Shown: piece after piece, positions 41,401 through 51,147 of the stretch | Layout: each line of letters starts with the position of its first letter | Numbering within the stretch: position 1 is the first letter of the stretch | Made by a program: the position numbers and the translations under genes | Notes under the pieces: generated by a model | What the model was told of the DNA's origin: nothing | Seen by the model: the letters and a program-made list of their open reading frames with translations, nothing else | Databases searched by the model: none | NCBI GenBank assembly: GCA_964017185.1 | Contig: OZ024871.1 | Span: forward strand, 31,224,488 to 31,288,487 | Length of the DNA stretch: 64,000 nt | Direction: 5' to 3' | Origin: Rugalucina vietnamica | Taxonomy: Eukaryota; Mollusca; Bivalvia; Lucinida; Lucinidae

Positions 41401-44400
41401 CAGCTGATGATTATGCACATGTAAAAAGTGTTTGTTTATTGTTGTTTTTCTCATGCAATACCTCATACATTGTGTACGATTTTCTTCAATACTACGGTGA
41501 GTGCTAATTAAGGCATATGATTTGAAATCTGTTACACATGAGCGGCAACATGATAAAAATAAGTTTTTAGTACAACAGTTTAAAGCAGCATGTGATGATA
41601 ATTGATGATAAATGATCCACGTTATGAGAAAACCGGATTTTCACTTATGTGAAAACAAAAACACTGTAACTGTAATAAGAATCTCTCCTGCAAGGGGCTT
41701 CAAATGAGCACCCACAACATAGGTTGTCATGAAGAATTGACAGAAATGAGCCTTCACATGAGAAAACCAACAATTTGGGTTTCCGACCAGATCTGATACA
41801 AGCCAGCCTGTATAGTCACAGACGCAAGCTAGAAGCTTGAAATTTTGGATTTAAATAGAAGAGAGAGTAGCGAAAACAAAGGCGCTGATCAGCTTCGCGG
41901 TTACCGCGAAGCTGCTCTGCACCTTTGTTTTCGTATATGCAAATTGTTGTTTTTCTGATGCGGTGGCTGATCAAATTATCTTCAAATTATCATCATCTGG
42001 TCAGAGCCTTTGTTTTTGCTTTAGTAAGTCAGATAGAGCAACCCTCTACTACTTAGATTCACACCTTCATGCTTCTGTCCTTCTTCTGTGACTATACAAG
42101 GCCGTCCATTATGAAATCACACCCATGCAATATACAGAGAGTTTAAGAACAGTAAAAATTGAAAATTTTCAGTGGAGAATTTTTTTAATTATTTTTTTCA
42201 TGTACTTTCTCAAAACATTGACTGTGGTACACATTAGAACTGCCTCTCCCAGGTAATTCTAAAGAGTATCCACAATTTATGTTTTGGAGCAAAAATTAAA
42301 AAACATGTTAACCCCTGTAAATCGGCATTTTCACTATATAAAATTAAAGTGGGGTTTTAGGGGGTATAGATTTCACAGACATATTTTCTGATTCTGTATC
42401 GGACCTGGTAGGAAACCCAGAACATGTTGTTTTTCATGACAAGACTTATATGTTGTGTATTTGTTCTATATTTGTTTTTATTTTTCAGAAGTGTAGATGG
42501 TCTAGGAGAGTTTGTAAACCTAGAAGAGTTGGTATTAGACAACAATGACATCAGTACCATGACAAGTTTTCCTCATTTACCACACCTACACACACTCACC
42601 CTCAATAAAAATAAGGTGAGTACACTAAAAGCTATATTTAGGGGAGTTTTTTTTATGATAATTGAGCCGCCTCATTGGAAAACCAACAATGTGGTTTTTG
42701 AACAGGTCCAACACAATCTGGCCTGTACAGTCACAGAAGAAAGCTAGAATCTTGAAATTTTGTATATAAGTAGGGGAGGAATTGTACTATCCGAGCAGCA
42801 AAAACAAAGGCGCTGATCAGCTTCGCGGTTACCATGAAGCTGGTCTGCGTCTTTGATTTTGCCAATGCAAACTGTTTTATCATGAGGGGGCTCAAAAGAT
42901 GAGTTTTCTATTAGTTCTTTATAAAAAAAAACCTTTGTTGTGGGTACGCATTAGAATCATTTACCACACCTACGTACACACTCAGTAACTGTGAAGCTGA
43001 TCAGTGCCTTTGTTTTCGCTACACGGATGGTACACACACAGTTCCTCTACTTTCCCAGTCTCTAGCCATCTTCTCAGCTTGTGCAGTTCAGTTTGTGTCG
43101 GACCTGTTTTGTATATCCAAATTGTTGGTTTTCTCATGCGAAGGCTTATTTTATTTTCAGTTAACGAGAATAGAGGATATATTAGAGAACATAGAGCAAA
43201 AATTTCCTGAGTTAACATACCTCAGTCTCCTTGGTAATACAGCGTGTCCCAATCAACTGTCCTGTCACGACAAAGATGAAGAAGATTACATCAGATACAG
43301 GTAAAGATGACTGCAAATTGGCAAATGTTAGCGAGAACTTAATTTTCGCTAATATTTGCGGCATTGTTGCCTTTAGAATTCTAAGTTCTTGCCAATAAAG
43401 ATTAACTATAAGCTTTATAGGCTGCAAGAGTGTGCATTCGCTAATAATTTGGAAAGAGAATAATTAAGAAATAAAAGTCATGCAAAAATTTCCGAACTTA
43501 CAGTAGTATTATAGTTAGCAGTAATGCTGCAAAGTGGAAGGATCTGTGAATTGAAAGAAGTCACACTGACTGCTGTTCTGTGCCATCATGAAAACATGTC
43601 CGTATAATGTATACCCCCTTTAACCCCACTTTTATATAGCAAAACTGGGGTATGCAGGGGTATACCTATTTTTCTTATTTTTGCTCCAAAACATAGATTG
43701 TGGGTACTCGTTAGAACCGCCTCGGCGAGGCGGTTCTAACGTGTACCCACAATCTATGTTTTGAGCAAATGCCTTTGTATTTGCTGTATGCAAAAAAGCT
43801 GTTTCTCTCATAATTTGACCCAGGGGAATGCAGCGCCTTATAGAAGGGCATTAGAATCTGAATTGAGAGGTCCTGGGTTCGATTGCTGCTGGGGTGCTGT
43901 GCTGTGTCCTTCAGCAATACACATTAACTTCCCATGGCATTGAGCTGGGATGCAAAAAAAAGGTCTTCTGGTCCGGGTTTCTGACCAGGCCCGACACAAA
44001 CTAAGCTGTACAAGCACAGAAGATGGCTAGAGGCTGGAAATTCTGGATTTAGAAAGTAGAGGAATTGTACTATCTGTGTGGCGAAAACTAAGGCGCTGTT
44101 CAGCTGTGCAGTAACTGCACAATAGATCTGCACCTTTGTTTTCGCTTAGGCTAAAATCTGTTTTTTTGATGACGCGGCTCATTTAACACCAAGGAAACTG
44201 TGGCTCTGTCATGTCATAACTGAAAAATTGTTGACTAGGTCATTAAACCACAAACCAAAAAACAAATCATGGTGTGGTCCATTAATACAACTAGTGCAGA
44301 TCATTATGCAAGAGATAGTATGCCGGAAATTACTTTATGAGTTTTTTGTTCATTTTAATCATATCTGTCTGCATTTGTTTATCACTGACTTTCTGTTTGT

Positions 44401-47400
44401 CTTATGTCATCATGGGAAAATTTGAGCCTCATAATGAGAATACCATGACTCGTTTTTGCATATGCAAAAACAAAAATACAGATCAGTTGTACAGTAACTG
44501 TGCATGTGATCAGCGCCTTTATTTTGGCTTCTTTCATAGTGCAATACATCTTTTTTACTAAAATCCAAAACTTCAAGCCTCTAACCATCTTATGGGGCTG
44601 TATAGCCCAGAGTTTGTCAGACATGTTGGGAAAGTTTTGTCTCATGATATGGCCCATATTATTGTTTCTTTGAAGTTTATAATTCATTCAATTGTTAAAT
44701 TGTCAATTATCAATGATAAAACTGATTATATTATATAAATGTGTACAAAATAAACAACCTGATCATTTTAAATTTTTATTTTTAGATAAGTTGTGTATAT
44801 AGTGGTTTTAAACATTCACATGTATTTTACCCCAATTACAAAGAGAGCTCATTGAACGTATTTAAATGAGCAGCGACGTGAGAAAACCGGTCTTCGGGGT
44901 TTCCGACCAGGTCCGACACAAACCGGCCTGTACCAGCTCAGAAAAGAGCTAGAAGCTTGAAATTTCGGATTTAAGTAGAAGAGGAATTGTACTATCCGAG
45001 TAGCGAAAACAAAGGCGCTGATCAGCTTCGCGGTTACCGCGAAGCTGATCTGCGCCTTTGTTTTCGCCTAGGCAAAAATCCGGTTTTCTCATGATGCGGC
45101 TCAAATGGTCTTGAAGGTGCAATGTTGGCATTGTCATACATGAGCCCCATCATGGGAAAACCAGATTTTTGCCTATGCGAAAACAAAAGCGCACATCAGC
45201 TGTTTAGTAACTGCACAGCTGATCGGTGCGTTGGTTTTTACTACACTGATAGTACAATTCCTCCTCTACTTATACCCAAATTTCAAGATTCTAGCTTTCT
45301 TCTGTGACTCTATAGGCCGGTTTGTGTCAGACCTGGTTGGAAACTCTGAAGACAGCTTTTCTCGTGTTGTGGCTCGTATTTTAGTGGAGCTCTGAGCTCC
45401 AACAGACATTTGAGCTGCCTCGTGGGAATACCAACAATGTGGTTTTTGAATAGGTCCAACACAAACCGACCTGTACAGTCACAGAAAAGTGCTAGAAGCT
45501 TGAAATTTCAGATTTAAGAAGAGGAGGAACTGTACTATCCATGTAGTAGATTACCGCGAAGCTGATCTGCATCTTTGTTTTCGCATATGCAGATGGTTGG
45601 TTTTCTCATGAGACCGCTCATTTATCCAGTGCTAAATTTTAAATTTTTTGGTGTTTCTTAACCATGTTTTTCTTGATAGATGGCAATGACCCATCAAGGT
45701 TGATGTGTTGTTAAACAAACCAACCAATACATGATGTTGATGACTATACTTTTCAGGAGTACTTCAGGTGCATTCCGAAAAAAAAGTAAACCCTATATGC
45801 ACTTCAATGAAATCATCATAACTATTACTTCTTTGGCTCTATTTCCAGACACTATGTGTTATATCGGATACCCAAGTTAAAGTTTTTAGACTCTTCTCCC
45901 GTAAAAACCTGTGACCTGGAGGAAGCTAGGAGGGTGGGCCCCTTCATGAAGATGGTCAGAGGCTCTGAGGATAATGTAGGTATCTCTGAGGGCTAGGTAT
46001 AGGTAGTATTATCTGATGATAATTGATGATAATTAAGGGATAAGTTTGCTCTTTTCATAGCAAAGACCTATGTTGTAGTTGCTCTGACATTAAAAATAAC
46101 TTGGCTGTTAATTCAAAGGCAGTATTTTACTGGACAGGGAATGAATACTTATGATGAGTACATACTATGTAATTTTTATGTGGAATAATGAAGAGTACTG
46201 TAGTCAGATCCATAGGTTTGCTGTTTGAAAATGCTTTAAGCAAGCACTGCATTCATTCTAATTAGTGCACATGCTCAAATAAGCTAACACTCACTTCTTT
46301 GTTATTTTAAATCACTGATAAGCAGGATTAAGAGCACAATCGTACTTTTTGCCCCCAAAAGGCTTTGAAGATGTTTGTATTTTATCTTCCTAGAAAAGAC
46401 TGTGTTATAATTTTCAGCATGACCAAACTCTGTACCCATGACGAAATGAAGTGCAGTGATTGGAAGTCGGGTTAATTGGAGATCTACAGGAAAACAATGA
46501 GGTTTTTGCTGTCAATTGATATCCAATCAATCTAGCTTTCACTGCAATCTATTTCATCACATTAACTTTAAATGTGATGCTTCATCAATCTACGCAGTAA
46601 CAAAGGTTGTATCATGGGTATATAGGGTGAAACATGCCTGGTGGCATGAGATTCAAACATCTTCGTTGAGCTAAAGCAAATGTTTATGCATGAAAAAAAT
46701 GTCCATGATCTCTATATTCATACGCACAGCTCATCTATTTAATTTCAGCTGACAGAGCAACCAGATTCTCCACCATCACCGACACATTACACTCCACTAC
46801 CAGACAGTCGCAGGAAAGACGAACAACATTTAAGTATGTATCATTTTTTTCTTAAACTAAAAAACAATATCGGCTGGGAAGATTTCATGTCATGAATAAA
46901 AAAAAATCTTGTGGTCGTCTGAGACCAGGGAGCGCTACTTTAATATGCAACAATTTTTGAATACAGTACATCACACCGTTCATCCAGATACAACAAACGC
47001 GGAAAGGTCTTCCAAAAGCGGATATAAACAACTGTATCGCGGGAATACACAAGGTAAGAAAACATAAACAAACAGCATTTAAATTGTTCTTATATAAAAT
47101 GTGTTAATGCAGAGCTGATGCAAAATGGTTTATCTTGAGAATGGTACAGTATCATAACAAAAGATTTGTGTAAACTATAGATACAAGCGAATTTAATTCG
47201 TAAATCATGATTTTCTCGCCTACTTCCCGATTCTTTTCATATTTGTAGAATTTATTTGTTTGGTTTCGTGCAAATATCTCTTCAAAACTAATTTTCGACA
47301 TCTATGGAATATATTAATACCATGAATCAAACTGGAAAAGTTTTTTTGGGTGTCGATATCCATGTTTAAAAATCAGCCTTGTTTACTTCAAGGTACAACT

Positions 47401-48630
47401 TACCACGGACATTGATACTACACAATGCGGATGATCCACATAATTTGGGTAAAACAAACACAGATTTGAAAATCTGGTTTTAACGTGCAAAACACTGACA
47501 GAACGTTTTCTAAATAAAATACAACGAAGAATCTAGATTTTTATAAAGTAAACGTGCAATAAATGCATCTTGTTGGCTTTTTAGTCGGTTATAACATCAT
47601 ATTATACAGCTTTTCTTTCTATGGATAATTATTTCGTAGAATCAGAGAAATGATCTGATGATATATACACATGTAAAGGTATTTGTTTGTACATGTGTGT
47701 TTGTGTTGTGAATAAACATCCCAGTTAACGAATCTTCAGCCGTGAAAGGAAGGAGCCACCGCTTCCTGGTTACTAACCAGTTCTACGGAAATTAAATGTC
47801 TTGCTTTAAGACAAAACACTGGTGCCAGCATGCCCCCAAACCCCCCCCCCCCCCCCCCCCCCCCCCCGACCTCGCCGCATCAGGAGTCAAACTATGCCAC
47901 GTTGCTATAAGTTTTAGCTCACCTGAGCCTAAGGTGAGCTTATAGGATGGCCATGCTCCGTTGTCGTCCACCATTTCAAACATCTTCTCCTCTGAAACTG
48001 TTTAGCCAATCAAGGAGCATCCTTAGGAAGGGGGAAAGAAAGTTTATATAAATGGTCCTCAGCCTGGTCACATGACAAAGATGGCCGCCATGGCTATAAA
48101 TAGTCAATTTGGTCATATTATCGTGCTTTAATAATGATTTACATTCTTACCATGATTTTTCTCTTTTCGTGCATCCAAGTCAGATTTAGAAGCCTATATT
48201 TCCCGAACTAATAGAATTTATGAGACAGGATTTTAAGTAAACATTTGCAAAGTTATGTCCTTTTTCATTGTATGTCAAACAAAAATCAACTCAGCCGATA
48301 TTCATTATAATCAAAGATAATAAATACGCACTCTTTTTCCCCGCCGTTCAAAATACTATTGTTTATATCCGCGTTCTGAAGACCATTCCGCGTTTGTTGT
48401 ATCTGGATGAACGGTGTGTACATGTAGTTCTCTATATTTCTTCAAAAAGCTAGGTGTCAGCTACATCAGCCCCATGCATACATGTATTTATCTGGTTCAA
48501 TAAAAGAAGCTTTTGATGTATTCATCTGATTTATTAATATGCAAATTTATTTTTACATCAGCCTCTTTCAAGTGCATTCATGAAGCAGTTTAGTCATTAG
48601 AACTGTCTTCTCCGTCACTTTTAATGAAAA

Positions 48631-48662
<32 letters not shown>

Positions 48663-48808
48663 AAAAAAAAAAATCATTATTTTGATAAAACAGACACTTT
48701 GATAACTATGAAATCCTGTTCTTTTCAGGTTCATTTGGCAAAAGCAAATATGTATACTACGGCAAACATTCTGAAGGAAACCGGTTCATTAGAAATACAG
48801 ACTTATGA
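29402..48808 (+). CDS. LRMDA: LRMDA orthologue, leucine-rich melanocyte differentiation-associated protein (8 coding exons)
   Basis: Coding exons: 29402-29482, 31802-31891, 34345-34445, 42489-42615, 43161-43300, 45849-45975, 46749-46833, 48729-48808. They sum to 831 bases, 276 codons plus stop, and all junctions keep phase with GT-AG introns. Conserved blocks are IEEIPDSLI, RRLDLSFNRIKSVDGL, LEELVLDNNDIS, LHTLTLNKNK, LTYLSLLGNTACPNQL, KDEEDYIRYRHYVLYRIP and LKFLDSSPV, ending in YVYYGKHSEGNRFIR. These match the vertebrate LRMDA (C10orf11) pattern of short leucine-rich repeats plus a conserved C-terminal tail. The human gene is mutated in oculocutaneous albinism type 7 and acts in melanosome biogenesis with Rab32/38. 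The acidic N-terminal 57 residues (exons 1-2) are less certain. Confidence 0.9.
29763..30371. mobile_element. 609-bp foldback element with 10-bp target duplication
   Basis: The ends are GGGTATAGCTAAATAGCGAAAGGAA and the inverse TTCCTTTCGCTATATAGC. The same 10 bases, GGATTTTGAA, flank both sides (29753-29762, 30372-30381). Inside, the word CGAAAGGAA(G/C) recurs in both orientations. A 9-11-bp duplication is typical of Mutator-like elements; no transposase is encoded. Confidence 0.75.
30372..31801. other. Rest of LRMDA intron 1
   Basis: It contains a run of 23 C (30468-30490) beside a GGGGTCTGGACCC foldback, a degenerate ATTCATTA repeat (about 31155-31330), an A run (31512-31534) and the acceptor tttttacag before exon 2. 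No other gene is seen. Confidence 0.5.
31802..31891 (+). CDS. LRMDA: LRMDA coding exon 2
   Basis: Acceptor tttttacag, donor CAG|gtaacc. It gives 30 codons in phase 0 (TSEMLTDGMVTENGDFENHE...), acidic and probably disordered. The reading frame joins exons 1 and 3 exactly. Confidence 0.75.
32570..32661. repeat. Two-level perfect-type palindrome in LRMDA intron 2
   Basis: TGACATATGGAACTCAGTTCCATATGTCA is itself a palindrome and is followed by a second, slightly shorter copy. The pair is enclosed by TTTTTTGTGACGCAGCTGAC and the inverse GTCAGTTGCGTCACAAAAAA, so the whole 90 bp forms a larger palindrome. It is embedded in a diverged copy of the 235-bp hairpin MITE. Confidence 0.75.
33004..33255. 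mobile_element. Foldback MITE family with GTGGGTACYNGTTAGAAC core, copy 1
   Basis: The core is a hairpin from ATTGTGGGTACTTGTTAGAAC to GTTCTAAGGTGTACCCACAAT, flanked by CATGTCCATGTAATGTATAT and CCCCACTTTTATATAG. Further copies lie at about 36005-36258, 40600-40790 (partial), 42110-42385, 43590-43775 and 52070-52328. No coding capacity. Confidence 0.65.
33507..33800 (-). repeat. Dispersed repeat, about 290 bp, copy 1
   Basis: Its reverse complement aligns with 50158-50445. Shared words include CCAGGAAAAGTGGTT, AAAGCTTATA and CATCCCGACATGACCTTAGC against CCTCCCGACAGGACCTTAGC. Possibly SINE-derived; no Pol III boxes were identified. Confidence 0.5.
34345..34445 (+). CDS. LRMDA: LRMDA coding exon 3
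   Basis: Acceptor tttcttcag, donor AA|gtgagt. It encodes LSCIGQDIEEIPDSLIQDYS through DLSFNRIK and ends in phase 2. This is the conserved start of the leucine-rich repeat region. Confidence 0.92.
34698..35565. repeat. 147-bp tandem-repeat element, array of five units
   Basis: The units start ACGTCGAAG at 34799, 34946, 35093, 35240 and 35389, a spacing of 147, 147, 147 and 149 bases. The array is preceded by a TCGCACCTGCTTATAGCAGGGTGCGA hairpin and a CCGT/CCGTC-rich tract. It is followed by GATGCAGGTGCGATATCGACC. A second copy with the same ends and unit lies at 51148-52012. Confidence 0.85.
36447..36999. mobile_element. 553-bp terminal-inverted-repeat element
   Basis: The ends ACAGGCCTAGAAATTTTTC and GATTTTTCTAGGCCTGT are inverted copies, flanked by GTA on both sides. 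Inside, CTACTCGTCCTGTNGGGCGAG occurs near each end (about 36474 and 36901). No transposase is seen. Confidence 0.6.
37999..38721. mobile_element. CpG-rich foldback element with TAAAAYAGCAGTCACACATTA ends
   Basis: The left end TAAAATAGCAGTCACACATTAGCG matches the inverse TTAATGTGTGACTGCTGTTTTA at the right. A second internal copy, GCTAATGTGTGACTGCTAAAAC, lies near 38595. TGACCCACGGGTCA-type words near 38350 and 38535 suggest a nested insertion. It is related to the element interrupted by the LTR retrotransposon. Confidence 0.6.
39188..40182. mobile_element. 995-bp inverted-repeat element rich in CAGGAATCCTG words
   Basis: TACCCGTACGAAA at the left end is exactly inverted at the right (TTTCGTACGGGTA). 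Subterminal DNA carries about eight copies of GGCAGGAATCCTGCCAGGAAT. The centre contains short frames of 100 and 71 codons (39582-39884, 39884-40099) that I cannot assign to any family. Confidence 0.65.
40347..40583. mobile_element. 235-bp hairpin MITE (TGAGCCGC...GCGGCTCA), copy 1
   Basis: Inverted ends TGAGCCGC...GCGGCTCA enclose a nearly perfect central hairpin: GCGCTGATCAGCTTCGCGGT is answered by ACCGCGAAGCTGATCTGCGC. GCGAAAACAAAGG and CCTTTGTTTTCGC extend the stem. This family is the commonest repeat in the right half of the window. Confidence 0.8.
41117..41352. mobile_element. 235-bp hairpin MITE, copy 2
   Basis: Both terminal repeats and the central stem are present, with one arm CTTCGCAGTTACTGCGAAG. 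The flanks read ATA/TAT, compatible with TA insertion. Confidence 0.75.
41747..41970. mobile_element. 235-bp hairpin MITE, copy 3
   Basis: The ends are diverged (TGAGCCTTCAC, GGTGGCTGA) but the central TTCGCGGTTACCGCGAA stem is intact. Confidence 0.65.
42489..42615 (+). CDS. LRMDA: LRMDA coding exon 4
   Basis: Acceptor tttttcag, donor AAG|gtgagt. It encodes SVDGLGEFVNLEELVLDNND and HLPHLHTLTLNKNK, the core leucine-rich repeats, in phase with exons 3 and 5. Confidence 0.95.
42663..42894. mobile_element. 235-bp hairpin MITE, copy 4
   Basis: It begins 48 bases downstream of LRMDA exon 4. The central stem is damaged (GCGGTTACCATGAAG) and the ends are recognisable. Confidence 0.65.
43161..43300 (+). 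CDS. LRMDA: LRMDA coding exon 5
   Basis: Acceptor ttttcag, donor AG|gtaaag. It encodes LTRIEDILENIEQKFPELTY and LGNTACPNQLSCHDKDEEDY, including the cysteine/asparagine signature of the family; it ends in phase 2. Confidence 0.95.
43842..43940 (+). mobile_element. Possible tRNA-derived SINE fragment
   Basis: GGGTTCGATTGC resembles a Pol III B box and follows a GAGAGGTCCT context like that of the SINE at 53780. The A box is not clear. Confidence 0.35.
43941..44181. mobile_element. 235-bp hairpin MITE, copy 5
   Basis: Terminal TGAGC...GCGGCTCA; the central stem is reduced to CAGCTGTGCAGTAACTGCAC-like sequence. Confidence 0.6.
44867..45103. mobile_element. 235-bp hairpin MITE, copy 6
   Basis: A well-preserved copy, with perfect CTTCGCGGTTACCGCGAAG at the stem tip and GCGGCTCA at the right end. 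Confidence 0.8.
45141..45375. mobile_element. 235-bp hairpin MITE, copy 7 (opposite orientation)
   Basis: The internal order is inverted relative to copies 1-6 (the CTTCTGTGACTCTATAGGCC side is at the right). It lies 37 bases from copy 6. Confidence 0.65.
45411..45620. mobile_element. 235-bp hairpin MITE, copy 8
   Basis: A shortened copy lacking one arm of the central stem. It follows copy 7 after 35 bases, forming a cluster of three. Confidence 0.65.
45849..45975 (+). CDS. LRMDA: LRMDA coding exon 6
   Basis: Acceptor atttccag, donor AAT|gtaggt. It encodes HYVLYRIPKLKFLDSSPVKT and then RRVGPFMKMVRGSEDN, a block conserved in LRMDA. Confidence 0.95.
46749..46833 (+). CDS. LRMDA: LRMDA coding exon 7
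   Basis: Acceptor aatttcag, donor TTAA|gtatgt, ending in phase 1. It encodes a Pro/Ser-rich linker (LTEQPDSPPSPTHYTPLPDS). Confidence 0.88.
46973..48418. mobile_element. 1.4-kb inverted-repeat element in LRMDA intron 7
   Basis: About 60-bp arms: ACACCGTTCATCCAGATACA at the left and TGTATCTGGATGAACGGTGT at the right are inverted and continue with few changes. The centre holds a run of 27 C (47841-47867) and no gene. Confidence 0.65.
48627..48673. repeat. A-run microsatellite
   Basis: 23 A, one G, 23 A, located 55 bases before LRMDA exon 8. It lies within the intron and could be a retroposon tail. Confidence 0.8.
48729..48808 (+). CDS. LRMDA: LRMDA coding exon 8 (terminal)
   Basis: Acceptor cttttcag. 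Two bases complete the split Ser codon; the exon encodes SFGKSKYVYYGKHSEGNRFI through RNTDL and stops at TGA. The SEGNRFIR tail is diagnostic of LRMDA. Confidence 0.95.
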
Positions 48809-49039
48809 TGGATAAACACAAGGCAAGGAGATTGTGGGTTAAGAGAGATTTAAACATGAGAAAGGGGAAGGCCAAAACCAATGTTGGTGGAAATTGCGGC
48901 CCAACAATTTTGCTGGTACATGCATATGTCAAAGCAATAATAACTGTTCCAATCAAAATCATTGGAACATCAATTCATTTTTAGTTTTTTACCGAGCCAC
49001 GTCATGAGAATACATTCTGCTGGGTGTCTGAACTTGTTT

Positions 49040-49500
49040 AACCCATTAATGACGAATGGACTTACCCATTGTTATCATTTGGAAGAGTCCACTTTCATTT
49101 GAGCCGCCTCGTGGGAAAACCAACAATGTGGTTTCCGAACAGGTCCGACACAAACCGGCCTGTACAGTAACAGAAAAGAGCTAGAAGCTTGAAATTTTGG
49201 AGTTAAGTAGAGGAGGAAGTGTACTATCCGAGTAGCGAAAACAAAGGCGCTGATCAGCTTCGCGGTTACCGCGAAGCTGATCTGCGCCTTTGTTTTCACA
49301 TTTGCAAATTGTTGGTTTTCCCATGAGGCGGGTGTGATTTATAATTTTATCTCATTTTTCGATGACAATGCTCCAAGCAAACAGAATAGCCCCAGATGGG
49401 TATCCACGTTCTGTGGTGTCACATCTGGGGCTATGCTGTTTGCCTATGTCCAATAAAAGGGACACAAGGCTTAAATGAGTTAACATATAAAGCTGGCTGT
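49040..49500. mobile_element. Foldback element with CCCAGATG...CATCTGGGG core, copy 1, carrying a nested MITE
   Basis: The core hairpin ATAGCCCCAGATGGG...CACATCTGGGGCTAT and the flanking words CATTATCATTTGG, GAGTCCACTT and TTTTTCGATGA are shared with 54008-54236. A 235-bp hairpin MITE (49100-49332) is inserted between GAGTCCACTT and TGTGATTT. Confidence 0.65.
49100..49332. mobile_element. 235-bp hairpin MITE, copy 9
   Basis: A well-preserved copy with TGAGCCGCCTCGTGGGAAAA at its left end, nested in the CCCAGATG foldback. Confidence 0.8.
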
Positions 49501-50157
49501 ACAGGGGCTGGCTTGAAATTTTAGATGAAGAAAGTACATGTAGTAGATATGTACTTAATTGCAAAGTGGCTGACTGGCTGTCAAGGTGCCGCTTATCTTG
49601 TTTGCATGTTTAAATAGTAAATTTTCCCATGATTGTGTTCAAACCCATTGTGTGCATTTTGTAAGCTGTGCAAATGATCATATTCTTATAATGCAGATAA
49701 TTTTTTCTTGTGGCAAATGCAAATCACTACATTGTGATTAAATGTGCAGTCACATATGTCAAAAGCAGATTTGCTCTTCATGCTGCACAGTCATCCTAGC
49801 TCCACATTTCTGGACAAGCCTCACTGAGATAGATTACTTATGAGAACTGTTCTCTTGAACCAGCACATTACCGAAAAATTGTTGAATGTGACATGACTGA
49901 AAAAAATGTTGAATGGGACGTTAGACCTCAGTACAAACAAATGATAACTTCCTGTTGGAGTAGTATGTAAACATGATAAAAGTGGCACAATCACACTTTT
50001 CATTGAAGATTGAGGTTGCGATTATTCTCTCCCTTTGTTTGAATCCTGTATTTACTTACAATAATAAGAAGTTATGGTACTTATTGAGTAATAAGGTCTA
50101 ATATAAATGTCCTGTTACATGTATATTCTAAATGATCGCCCATTGTGGCCATGAGAA

Positions 50158-50445
50158 ATGGATGGACTGCTTGTACCACCAGACAAAGCTTATAACCGAC
50201 TAAAACCAACCATCTGCACCTGATTGCTGGTTAAACGCTTTGGTCATTTCCTGCCCAGGAAAAGTGGTTTAGTCAAACCATCCATACATATCATAACCTT
50301 TAGTTGTTTACAATACATGGATGGTTTAATTTTATTGCACATTTTGCATGTTTTGACATCCCAATGTTGGGTAGAAGTCCCTTTAATGATGGCAACCTCC
50401 CGACAGGACCTTAGCTGTTGCTTGGTGGGATGTAAAGCAACAAAT
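50158..50445 (+). repeat. Dispersed repeat, about 290 bp, copy 2
   Basis: Aligns with the reverse complement of 33507-33800. Confidence 0.5.
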
Positions 50446-51147
50446 GATTTGGATAATGAAGAAGTGTAAATGTTTAAACAGAATGTAGAGAATTGTAATG
50501 GAATCTGAGATTTAAATACATGTACATGTATTTTGACCCAGTTGTAAGAGTTAGGAAACTGAAAGCTGTCTCCTGTTGTATAGATTTTTGTAATGGACAT
50601 GTTTGTGCTATCTATTGTAGGCCTTGAAAAGTCCTTGGTGCGAACTGTTTTTGGGCTTTGTAGTTTGAGGCATCTTACTAACTCCATTAAGCTTTATACC
50701 CAAGAAGCAGTGGCTCCATCTCAACATTACTTAAAATTTTTTGACTAAGATGTTAGGATGTCAGAAAAGAAACAAACACTTAGAAATTATTATAAATAAA
50801 AATAAAACTGAGATCCTTTAAGAACAGTGAACATACTATTAAGAAAGGGGATGGGCCATACCGCGGTTTCGGCTACTTAAGCCTCTTCATTGACCCTATA
50901 GATTTGGCAACACGGAGCCAAAGAAATAACTGTAATTTTGAAACTTTCAACAGGGTAGTCGATACAAAGACTAGTATAATCAAAATGGGGCCAAATATTT
51001 AAAAGTTGGTTAGAAAACGTATGTTTCATACATGTACTTTTTTTTTTATTTCAACAAATTGCCATTTTGTTGGGAAGCCTGTGAATCATAATATGGACCA
51101 CACTGCAATTCTGAGGAAGCATATGCATTTTCATTGACCAGTGTGAT

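Noticed and set aside
43842-43900. Possible tRNA gene from a GGGTTCGATTGC B-box match
   Set aside because: No acceptor or anticodon stem can be formed; a SINE-type remnant is more likely.
48624-48815. 63-codon frame starting with a poly-lysine run
   Set aside because: The lysines are the A-run microsatellite; the rest is out of frame with the real LRMDA exon 8.
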